Source: Casp-actino8 sp964513215
GTDB lineage: Bacteria > Actinomycetota > Acidimicrobiia > Acidimicrobiales > Ilumatobacteraceae
Reading direction: 5' to 3'
Length of the DNA stretch: 32,770 nt
NCBI GenBank assembly: GCA_964513215.1
Contig: CAZELU010000023.1
Span: 1 to 32,770, forward strand
Both the position numbers and the translations under genes were made by a program. Positions within the stretch are counted from its first letter, which is position 1. Every line of letters begins with the position of its first letter. The notes under the pieces are model-generated. The model was not told where the DNA came from. It did no database searches and worked only from the letters and a program-made list of their open reading frames with translations. Positions 22,451-29,465 of this stretch are shown here, piece after piece.

Positions 22451-23844
22451 GTGGGGTCGGCGGTGAAGCCACCGGCGCGCAGATGATCACGAACACGTTG
22501 CTGCAGGTGCCGAGCTCGTACCTCTTGGTAGTTGCCGAGGGTCTGGCCCCTCTTTCGGCTCGACCGGAAACCACGAGTCTGCGCCTTCATGTTCGACGTG
22601 TCCTGGTCGTACACACGGCCCAACGGGCCGAGGCCCGACGCCAGGGTGTAACTGTCGTCCACGTCGAGTTCGATCACCTCGGGCGGAGGCGGCACCTCAC
22701 CGCGGGCCGGACGAGGCCGCAGGATCAACAAGTCGAACCAGCTGACGTCGATGTCATCGGCATCGGGTCGGAACCGGTACACCATCGGCAACGAGAGTCC
22801 AGGGAAGAAGAACGCGTTGGGGAACACGAAGTACTCGATCGAGTCGAGAGTGATCGACTCGCTCAGATGGGTGAAGTCGTGGCCGTACCGCGCACTCATG
22901 TCGCGCTGCACGATTTTTGCCCATGCATCACGGGCCCGCATCCCCTCGGGCAATCTCGGTCGCGACTCGGCGGGCACACCGCGCAACATGTTCGCGAAGA
23001 TCTCTTCTTCCGTTCGCGGCGAGAGTCGTTGCGGCGAATCGAGCGCGATCGTGTGGATGAAACGGCTCACGTTCGGAGGAAACACGTCGTACTGCGTGGT
23101 CACCTCGTCGCCCAATTGACCCGAGGCGTGAGTCTCACGCACGTGATAGGCCTCGAGAAAGGCTTCGATTGCGGCCTTCCAGTTGCACGGCAACTTCTTG
23201 CGTACATGAGTCTCGATGTAGCGATCTTCGAAGCCGAACTCGGTGAAGTGATCAGCCAATACTCCGACGTACGTCGAAAGTGGTTCGGCATCGGGGTCGA
23301 AGTTGATCCAGACGAAGCCGGAAAACACTTCCACGGGAAGGCGAGGCAGACGATGCGTGTCGTCGCCGACGTGCGGAAAGTCCCAACGATCGGGCAGGTC
23401 GATGAGTTCTCCGTCGAGTGACCATGTCCAACCGTGGAACGGACACTTCATTTGGTTGGCAAAGCCGCACGATCCCGGCGGACGCAGCTGCGTTCCACGA
23501 TGCATGCACGCGTTGTAGAAGGCGTTGATCGCTCCGTCTTCACCCCGAACGATGAGCGCCGAGTGCGGACCCACGTCGTAGACGTAATAGTCGCCGGTCT
23601 CGGGAATGTGGTCGACGTGACACGCCCACTGCCACGTCTTCGACCACATGTGATCGAACTCGGCCCGGAAGTACTCCTCCGATGTGTACACCGAGTAGGG
23701 GATGTCGGCATCCCCGAGATACGCCGGTGCCTCCACGAGCAACGGCCACGGAGGCCGGGTCGGGTCGGCCAACAACTGCTCGTGAAGAGTCGGGCCCGGA
23801 GCACGCGCCGATCCCTTCTGGTGGTTCACTCCCCCGTCAGCCAC
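22447..23844 (-). CDS. Rieske non-heme iron oxygenase, alpha subunit
   Basis: The 465-residue oxygenase has a Rieske domain with Cys 113, His 115 (C-M-H-R-G-T-Q) and Cys 134, His 137 (C-P-F-H-G-W-T-W). The catalytic domain has the iron ligands His 234 and His 239 in F-L-E-A-Y-H-V-R-E-T-H. The residue that bridges the two metal sites, usually Asp three residues before the first His, is Glu here (Glu 231). The same substitution is known from carnitine monooxygenase CntA-type enzymes. No beta subunit gene is present, so a homotrimer is likely. Substrates could be aromatic acids or amines. It starts with GTG after a -10-like TAGGGT and is followed by its ferredoxin and homospermidine synthase. 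Confidence 0.92.
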   Translation of the reverse strand: MADGGVNHQKGSARAPGPTLHEQLLADPTRPPWPLLVEAPAYLGDADIPYSVYTSEEYFRAEFDHMWSKTWQWACHVDHIPETGDYYVYDVGPHSALIVRGEDGAINAFYNACMHRGTQLRPPGSCGFANQMKCPFHGWTWSLDGELIDLPDRWDFPHVGDDTHRLPRLPVEVFSGFVWINFDPDAEPLSTYVGVLADHFTEFGFEDRYIETHVRKKLPCNWKAAIEAFLEAYHVRETHASGQLGDEVTTQYDVFPPNVSRFIHTIALDSPQRLSPRTEEEIFANMLRGVPAESRPRLPEGMRARDAWAKIVQRDMSARYGHDFTHLSESITLDSIEYFVFPNAFFFPGLSLPMVYRFRPDADDIDVSWFDLLILRPRPARGEVPPPPEVIELDVDDSYTLASGLGPLGRVYDQDTSNMKAQTRGFRSSRKRGQTLGNYQEVRARHLQQRVRDHLRAGGFTADPT

Positions 23845-23850
23845 AGGCGA

Positions 23851-23856
23851 ACCCTA
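23851..23856 (-). promoter_or_regulatory. -10-like TAGGGT, leaderless start of the Rieske oxygenase gene
   Basis: On the minus strand TAGGGT ends 6 bases before the GTG at 23844, with no Shine-Dalgarno. It marks the probable start of the transcript for the oxygenase, ferredoxin and downstream genes. Confidence 0.45.
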
Positions 23857-23886
23857 GGTCAATCCCAACTACCTGGACGACCGCGA

Positions 23887-24624
23887 TCAGGCGTCGACGA
23901 TCTCGACACGGACCCGCTTGTTGCCCTTGCCTTTGTTCTCCACCTTGACGACCTTCACCCGACCGACGTGTTTCGTGGAATGAACATGTGTTCCACCGTC
24001 GGCCTGCTTGTCGAGACCGACGATGTCGACCACCCTGATCTCGGGCACCGACTCCGGGATGAGGCTCACCTTGGTGCGAATCAGATCGGCATCCTGCAGA
24101 GCCGTGTCGCGGGGCAAGAACTCCACGCGGATGGGGCGATCGGATGCGATCTCGGCGTTGACGAGTTCTTCGATGCGCTGTGCGAATCCCTCTGGTATCG
24201 GGTCGAACTCGAAGTCCATACGCGCGCTGAGTGGTTCCATGTTCCCGCCGGTCACCGGAACCTTCCATTCGTTCCAGATCACCCCACACAAAATGTGCAT
24301 CGCGGTGTGCGTTCGCATCAGTTGGAAGCGACGTTCGGCGTCCACTCGCCCCGACACCGTCGTACCCACGGCTGGAACGTCACCGTCCAATTCGTGCCAC
24401 ACCCACGAGAAGGCACCGACAGTTGACGAGCCCTTGCGGACGTTCACCACGCGAGCACCGGCGAGAGTTCCGGTGTCGTGCGGCTGGCCGCCACCGGTCG
24501 GGTAGAACGCCGTGCGATCGAGGGCGACCGACGAACCATCGACGCCCACCACCAGCGCGTCGAACTCGCGCACATCGACGTCACGCAAGTACACGAGATC
24601 GGTGTCACTCTCGAATTCAGCCAT
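23887..24624 (-). CDS. Alanyl-tRNA editing protein (AlaX family)
   Basis: The 245-residue trans-editing hydrolase removes Ser or Gly from mischarged tRNA-Ala. The N-terminal A-F-Y-P-T-G-G-G-Q-P-H-D-T-G block and the zinc motif H-T-A-M-H are clear. The second zinc motif, C-x-x-x-H in AlaRS editing domains, reads D-G-G-T-H-V-H-S-T-K, so Asp stands where Cys is expected. I believe some AlaX proteins share this D-G-G-T-H form. The C-terminus is basic (K-V-E-N-K-G-K-G-N-K-R). The ATG at 24622-24624 gives the usual N-terminus; longer forms overlap the divergent gene. It lies 42 bases upstream of the Rieske oxygenase on the same strand, but that gene appears to have its own promoter. Confidence 0.9.
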   Translation of the reverse strand: MAEFESDTDLVYLRDVDVREFDALVVGVDGSSVALDRTAFYPTGGGQPHDTGTLAGARVVNVRKGSSTVGAFSWVWHELDGDVPAVGTTVSGRVDAERRFQLMRTHTAMHILCGVIWNEWKVPVTGGNMEPLSARMDFEFDPIPEGFAQRIEELVNAEIASDRPIRVEFLPRDTALQDADLIRTKVSLIPESVPEIRVVDIVGLDKQADGGTHVHSTKHVGRVKVVKVENKGKGNKRVRVEIVDA

Positions 24625-24681
24625 GCCACAGTGTCGCCGATCCCGTGGGATGGATTCGACTCGACTCGACGATGGCCGTCG

Positions 24682-24687
24682 TAGGCT
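24682..24687 (+). promoter_or_regulatory. -10-like TAGGCT, leaderless start at 24695
   Basis: TAGGCT ends 7 bases before the ATG at 24695, and no Shine-Dalgarno is visible. Confidence 0.4.
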
Positions 24688-24694
24688 GGGCCCG

Positions 24695-26017
24695 ATGCGT
24701 CGATCGATGCGGTGTTCTCTCGCGGCGTTCGCGTGCAGCCTCGCCGTGGCCGCCTGTGGTGGCACGACCACGACTGCCCCAGTCGACTCCGAACCGCCTC
24801 GCACCACCACCATCGCACCGCGTCTGAGCGACGGAGTCCTTCGCATCGGACTCCTCGTACCGCGATCGGGTCCGGGCGCAACCATCGGCGAGCCTCTCGT
24901 GGCGATCGTCGAAGCCGCTGTACGTGCCATCAACGACAACGGCGGAGTCAACGGGGTCCCAGTCGAGTTGTTCGTCGAAGACGAGGGTGGGGATTCGGCT
25001 ACGGCACTCGCGGCTATCGACACTCTGATCACTGGTGATTCGGTCGACGCTGTGATCGGGCCGTTCTCGTCGTCGGTCGCACTGTCGACACTTCCCACTC
25101 TGCTCGCCGCCAACGTGGGGGTGTGTTCTCCCGCGGCCACAACCGCGTCTCTCACCAGTTTCCCCGACCGTGGCATGTTCGTTCGTACCAGCCCACCCGA
25201 TTCGCTCGCGGCACTCGCTATGGCCCAAGAGGTGGCGCGCACAGGTATTCGCTCCACCGTGCTCGCCTACCCGGACGACCCGTTCGGCCGCGATTTCGCC
25301 ACCGACGTGCGCCGAGCCCTCGGCCTCGAAGGAATCGCCATCGTGTCGGAGATTCAGTACGACCCAGGCGATGACAACTACTCCGAAGACGTCGCGACTC
25401 TGACCGACGCATCAGTAGTCACCCTGATCGGCGACGAAGAGAGTGGTGCGCGGTTCCTGTCGACGGCTCTCACGACGTTCGCCGACATCACCGTCATCGT
25501 GAACGACGCGCTGGCCCGCGCCGACTTGTCGTCGGATCCGATCATGGAGAGCGATGGGCGGGCTGCCATCACCGGAGTCGCGGTTGATGCAGCGGCTGGC
25601 TTCGACGATCTGTACGCCACACTGCAGAAGGCCGGACTCGAACTACCACCCACTCCGCTCGGCCCCAACGACAACCCGTTCACCGAGCCAGACGTCGCAC
25701 CGATCCCGTTGGCCACGGCCACCGTCGATTGCGTGAACCTCATCGCGCTCTCGTCGTTGGCCACCTCATCCGACGACGCGCTCGTCTTCATGAACGAAGC
25801 GATTCCGACCAGTCGGGGTGGTTCGGCCTGCATCACATTCGACGAATGTGCCGCGCTGATCACCTCCGGGCTCAACATCGACTACAACGGTCCCACTCAA
25901 CTCTTGGCTCTGAGCCCGAACGGTGATCCGTCGATCGCCACCTTCGTGACGTTCGGATTCGACGACACAGGTAAGGCCGAATACCGAACGGAAATCGGAG
26001 TCGTCAGCGCACCCTGA
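24695..26017 (+). CDS. Branched-chain amino acid-type ABC transporter substrate-binding lipoprotein
   Basis: The 440-residue product has a lipoprotein signal (A-A-F-A-C-S-L-A-V-A-A-C, Cys near 23). A Thr/Pro-rich linker follows, then a type I periplasmic-binding fold (Peripla_BP_6): L-R-I-G-L-L-V-P-R-S-G-P, A-V-R-A-I-N-D-N-G-G-V-N-G, V-D-A-V-I-G-P-F-S-S-S and Y-P-D-D-P-F-G-R-D-F. It probably binds an amino acid, amide or urea-like ligand outside the membrane. No permease or ATPase gene is adjacent, so it is an orphan binding protein or serves a distant transporter. The ATG at 24695 is chosen because it follows a -10-like hexamer; an in-frame ATG at 24707 is possible. It converges on fdhD with 13 bases between stops. 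Confidence 0.88.
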   Translation: MRRSMRCSLAAFACSLAVAACGGTTTTAPVDSEPPRTTTIAPRLSDGVLRIGLLVPRSGPGATIGEPLVAIVEAAVRAINDNGGVNGVPVELFVEDEGGDSATALAAIDTLITGDSVDAVIGPFSSSVALSTLPTLLAANVGVCSPAATTASLTSFPDRGMFVRTSPPDSLAALAMAQEVARTGIRSTVLAYPDDPFGRDFATDVRRALGLEGIAIVSEIQYDPGDDNYSEDVATLTDASVVTLIGDEESGARFLSTALTTFADITVIVNDALARADLSSDPIMESDGRAAITGVAVDAAAGFDDLYATLQKAGLELPPTPLGPNDNPFTEPDVAPIPLATATVDCVNLIALSSLATSSDDALVFMNEAIPTSRGGSACITFDECAALITSGLNIDYNGPTQLLALSPNGDPSIATFVTFGFDDTGKAEYRTEIGVVSAP

Positions 26018-26030
26018 CGAGTCACGTGAA

Positions 26031-26828
26031 TCAGCCCGGGCTGTAGCGAACGGCTTGCGAGCCGCGCGCGAACCCGTACAGCACCAAACCGGCGCGCTTG
26101 GCCGTCTGCACGGCCAAAGCCGTGGGCGCACTGACCGAGATCAAGGTGCCGAATCCGGCCGCCCACGCCTTCTGCACCATCTCGAAACTCGCTCGGCCCG
26201 ACACGAAAAGACCGAGCTCACCGGCCGGCAACTTCTTTTCGAGCAGAAGATGACCCACCACCTTGTCGACGGCGTTGTGGCGTCCCACGTCTTCTCGTAC
26301 GACGACGACGTTGCCAGCGGCGTCGAATGCGGCAGCCGCATGCACCGCCCCCGTCTCGTTGAACAGCGCCTGGTCGCCCAGAACCTTGTCGGGAATCGAG
26401 AGAACGACGCTCTGATCGATGCGCACGACCGAACCTGATTCGAGCGGAACCAGACGAGCGCTCAACTCGTCGATCGACTGCGAACCGCACACACCACAGC
26501 TCGACGATGTGTTTCCGAGTCGCGGTGTGGGCACCGGGGCACGGCCTCCGGTCTCGACTGTGACCACGTTGAAGTTGCTGTCGACGGCCGACCCGTTGGC
26601 GCAATAGCGAACTCCGGTGACCGGAAAGCCAGCGAGCAGTCCGTCGCCGTGGCAGAAACCGACGGCGAGTTCGTAATCGTGACCAGGTGTCCGCATGGTG
26701 GTGGCCACGACGTTCCCGTCGAGCTGAATCGTCATGGGCTCTTCGACCACGAGTTGATCGGGTAGACGTCGATCGCGGTCGCCGTCGATCTTCACCACGA
26801 GGACCGTGTCGGTCCGCTTTCGAGCCAT
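26031..26828 (-). CDS. fdhD: Formate dehydrogenase accessory sulfurtransferase FdhD
   Basis: The 265-residue protein passes sulfur from a cysteine desulfurase to the molybdenum (or tungsten) cofactor of formate dehydrogenase. Motifs seen are the sulfur-carrying C-x-x-C pair (Cys 111 and Cys 114 in S-C-G-V-C-G), G-H-D-Y-E-L-A-V-G-F near the start, and R-E-D-V-G-R-H-N-A-V-D-K-V-V-G and S-G-R-A-S-F-E-M later. The length is normal. A -10-like TAGCCT lies 7 bases before the ATG, so the gene may be leaderless. No formate dehydrogenase gene lies in the window, but modABC does. Confidence 0.95.
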   Translation of the reverse strand: MARKRTDTVLVVKIDGDRDRRLPDQLVVEEPMTIQLDGNVVATTMRTPGHDYELAVGFCHGDGLLAGFPVTGVRYCANGSAVDSNFNVVTVETGGRAPVPTPRLGNTSSSCGVCGSQSIDELSARLVPLESGSVVRIDQSVVLSIPDKVLGDQALFNETGAVHAAAAFDAAGNVVVVREDVGRHNAVDKVVGHLLLEKKLPAGELGLFVSGRASFEMVQKAWAAGFGTLISVSAPTALAVQTAKRAGLVLYGFARGSQAVRYSPG

Positions 26829-26835
26829 GGGCTCA

Positions 26836-26841
26836 AGGCTA
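26836..26841 (-). promoter_or_regulatory. -10-like TAGCCT, leaderless start of fdhD
   Basis: On the minus strand TAGCCT ends 7 bases before the ATG at 26828. The hexamer and spacing are the same as for the PAC2 gene. Confidence 0.4.
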
Positions 26842-26863
26842 CGGTCGGCCCCGAGCGGAAGAG

Positions 26864-27523
26864 TCAGAAAACTCCGGCCGGGTCGCCCAACGCAATCGAT
26901 CGGATGATCGAGAACACGATGACGATGGAGCCGACCGTCGACAACGCGATCATCACTTTCCGCTGGCGGGACAGCCCGGCAACGCCGAGGAAGAACAACG
27001 CGAGGGCCAGAATCACCGTCAAGAGGTCGAAGGCATCGGCATCGTTGTCAGCCTCGTCAGCGGCGTCGAAGAACGCTTGCGACGACTCGTCGAGAGCGGC
27101 GGCCTCCTCATACAACGCGTTCGACCATTCCGGGTTCTCTTCGACGAACGGGGAATCGAATCCGGAGTCGTCAGGCTGCTCACTCCACCACTCCACCGCG
27201 GCCGCCAACTCAGGTGACATCAGGGTGTCGAGAACGTACAGGGCCGTCTCCTCGTCGTCGGCCTGCGCAGCTTTGGCGAACTCGAGGAACAACGTCTGGT
27301 CACGGATGTCATTCGTGATGGCCGAGTTGTAGGCCTGGGAGGCCGCATCGGCGGCACGAATTCCTTCCGAGAAACTCTTCTGAACGACATCGCCCAACTG
27401 GCTCGCCTGAAACGAACACCACGCCGTGACGATGGCTGCAATACCGAGGAGAATCGCGATCACGATCTCCATACGGTTCGACGAATCCTCGTCGACTGCG
27501 GGTGTCTGCGCTTCCGTGTTCAT
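26864..27523 (-). CDS. Membrane protein of unknown function (219 aa)
   Basis: The product has a short acidic N-terminus, one hydrophobic segment at about residues 19-36 (V-I-A-I-L-L-G-I-A-A-I-V-T-A-W) and a central soluble helical region. That region is rich in Ala, Glu and Asp (about 40-160), with W-W-S-E-Q-P-D-D-S and A-A-D-E-A-D-N-D-A-D. Two closely spaced hydrophobic segments at about 163-205 are separated by S-R-Q-R-K. The central region is probably outside the membrane or forms a coiled coil. It resembles DUF4337-like membrane proteins in layout, but I cannot assign it. The ATG at 27521-27523 is fixed by an AAGGGGGG Shine-Dalgarno. It is divergent from the papain-like lipoprotein gene. 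Confidence 0.75.
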   Translation of the reverse strand: MNTEAQTPAVDEDSSNRMEIVIAILLGIAAIVTAWCSFQASQLGDVVQKSFSEGIRAADAASQAYNSAITNDIRDQTLFLEFAKAAQADDEETALYVLDTLMSPELAAAVEWWSEQPDDSGFDSPFVEENPEWSNALYEEAAALDESSQAFFDAADEADNDADAFDLLTVILALALFFLGVAGLSRQRKVMIALSTVGSIVIVFSIIRSIALGDPAGVF

Positions 27524-27655
27524 CTCGAACCCCCCTTTGATCCTCATCGATCATGACCGACGATGGCGCGTGACTCGGTGAGTCGCCAGAGCGGCCGTGA
27601 TCGACACCTTAAGCGATCCGACTCGGCCACTCATTCGACTGTGATAAAAGAAAGC

Positions 27656-29404
27656 ATGAGAAAAGCACGGTTCGTCCTGTCAGCAGCCCTCGTTCTCGCC
27701 CTTGTCGGATGCGGATCCGAGGCGACCGTCGAGCAGAGCATCGACACGGTTGTCAAGACTTCCGAAACCACCTCGGAAAGCAGTGAGGGCTTCGATTGGG
27801 AAAGCGAGTGCGTGACCCCGAACGCCGACCTTCCCACTGAGGGACTGATCTGCGCCGACTCGGGAATGCGCCCGGTCACCGACGGCTTCTCCTTCGAGAA
27901 CTGGGGTGGGCCGGTGGCCGAGGACGCGGTGACTCTCAATACGGCCGCCGAACTCTTCGGTGTCGATGCCGTGTGCGCCGAGATCCAAGACGACCTGTGC
28001 ACCCCCCTGCCCGCGGCCGAACAATGGATCGAGTTGATGAACGAGTCCATCGAAGGAGGGCGATGCGAGGGCATGGCCGTGGTCAGCCAGCGAATCGCCG
28101 TGGGACTCAACACTCCTGACGAGTTCCAAGAGGGGGCGACGATCGTGGCCGATCTCCAGCGTGACGCCGGCATCGTCGGTGAGACCATCTCACGCTGGTG
28201 GGTCACACAGACCCTCACCTCGGTCACCAACTTCAACTACGAAGCGCAGCAACTCTCACCCACGCAGATTGCCGAGAGGCTCGTCGACGCGCTTCGTAAT
28301 CAGGACGGAGTGACCTTGGGCTTCTACTCCAACGGATCAGGTCATGCTGTGACCCCGATCGCCGTGTCGCGCACCAGTGACGGAGTTCTCGAAGTCCTCA
28401 CCTACGACAACAACTACCCCGGTCAGATCACCACTGTCGTGATCGATCCGTCGACGGAGACGTGGTCCTACGACATGGCGGCCACGAACGCCGACGTCGA
28501 AGCCGACATCTGGTCCGGAAGCACCGGGACCATGGACTACACCTTGATGAGCGTTCGCGAGGAGGCGAATCCCGCCCCGTGGTCGGCTGACGATCAGTCG
28601 GGCGAAACGAAGGGATCGGCACGAATCATGATCTCCACACGAGGACGTTCCGTGCCCGGCGCCATCATCAAGGTGGGCTCGGACACGATCGACACACGAG
28701 ATCTATCGACCGTCTCGAACGGAATTCGTGTCTTCCCGAACCGCGGCCGTCAGGGAACCGGAGTGACATTCGAGATTCCGGCTGGTCTCGAAGGCGTGCA
28801 GATCACACCAGTGATCGGTGACATTCTCGATGCCGAAGCCGAGAAAATCTCGCTCCTCTTCGCCGTCGATGAATATGGTTCGGGCTCGCTTCTCGTGCGG
28901 GACACAGTTGATTCGTCCGATTCCTCGTACGACGATTTCGTCTACGAAGTGTCGACTGGTGACAACTTCGTCTCCAGCGTCGACGTGGCACCAGACGGTG
29001 CCGTCGAGGCGGCCTATGCCTTCGGTGAAGAACTGGTCGAGGCACTACTCGAAGACGGTCAGGATCTCGACATCGTCAATCCCGCAGGTGAAGAGGCCAT
29101 CGACGTCGTGGTGACCGACGAGGAGGGCACCGAACTCTTCAGCTCCTCGTTCGACGGTGTCGATGAGGACGGCACCGAGGTCACCGAACTCGACTTCAAC
29201 GAGAGCACTGGTGAGATGGAGGTCTCCGATCTCCCCCTCGATGACGCGAGTTTGTCGGGAGACGGTGCCACCGAAGACGGTGCAGCGGATGCCGGCTCCG
29301 GCGACACGGGTGACGGTTCTGGTGACGGAAGCGACAGCGGCGACAGTGGTTCCGGCGAAGGTGACGCTGGCGGCGGCGAAGGCGACGGCTCCGAAAGTCC
29401 GTAA
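27656..29404 (+). CDS. Large lipoprotein with papain-like Cys/His/Asp signature and acidic tail
   Basis: The 582-residue product has a clear lipoprotein signal ending L-V-G-C (Cys 19). Residues about 120-265 contain G-G-R-C-E-G-M-A-V (Cys 137), G-S-G-H-A-V-T-P-I-A-V (His 230) and L-T-Y-D-N-N-Y-P-G (Asp 251). The order and surroundings are those of papain-like or C39-like cysteine peptidases and transglutaminases. The Cys starts a helix, and the His and Asp lie on adjacent strands. The second half is beta-rich. The last 40 or so residues are Gly, Ser and Asp only in practice, probably disordered. I do not know the family. I chose the ATG at 27656 because the signal begins there; the in-frame ATG at 27563 adds a basic leader. 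A hairpin follows the stop. Confidence 0.75.
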   Translation: MRKARFVLSAALVLALVGCGSEATVEQSIDTVVKTSETTSESSEGFDWESECVTPNADLPTEGLICADSGMRPVTDGFSFENWGGPVAEDAVTLNTAAELFGVDAVCAEIQDDLCTPLPAAEQWIELMNESIEGGRCEGMAVVSQRIAVGLNTPDEFQEGATIVADLQRDAGIVGETISRWWVTQTLTSVTNFNYEAQQLSPTQIAERLVDALRNQDGVTLGFYSNGSGHAVTPIAVSRTSDGVLEVLTYDNNYPGQITTVVIDPSTETWSYDMAATNADVEADIWSGSTGTMDYTLMSVREEANPAPWSADDQSGETKGSARIMISTRGRSVPGAIIKVGSDTIDTRDLSTVSNGIRVFPNRGRQGTGVTFEIPAGLEGVQITPVIGDILDAEAEKISLLFAVDEYGSGSLLVRDTVDSSDSSYDDFVYEVSTGDNFVSSVDVAPDGAVEAAYAFGEELVEALLEDGQDLDIVNPAGEEAIDVVVTDEEGTELFSSSFDGVDEDGTEVTELDFNESTGEMEVSDLPLDDASLSGDGATEDGAADAGSGDTGDGSGDGSDSGDSGSGEGDAGGGEGDGSESP

Positions 29405-29413
29405 GCCACCAAG

Positions 29414-29440
29414 CGACTCGGAGGGTTCGCCTCCGAGTCG
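29414..29440 (+). terminator. Hairpin after the lipoprotein gene
   Basis: A perfect 10-bp stem (CGACTCGGAG / CTCCGAGTCG) with a 7-base loop starts 9 bases after the stop. No T-run follows, as is common for actinobacterial terminators. It separates this gene from the next, which has its own -10-like hexamer. Confidence 0.7.
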
Positions 29441-29452
29441 TGTACTCACGGC

Positions 29453-29458
29453 TACGGT
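29453..29458 (+). promoter_or_regulatory. -10-like TACGGT, leaderless start at 29466
   Basis: TACGGT ends 7 bases before the GTG at 29466, immediately downstream of the hairpin. No Shine-Dalgarno is visible. Confidence 0.4.
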
Positions 29459-29465
29459 TCGACTC

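Noticed and set aside
29270..29400. Repetitive GGTGAC/GGCGAC-like units as a possible repeat array
   Set aside because: They are codons for a Gly/Ser/Asp-rich protein tail in frame with the lipoprotein; spacing is irregular and there are no spacers.
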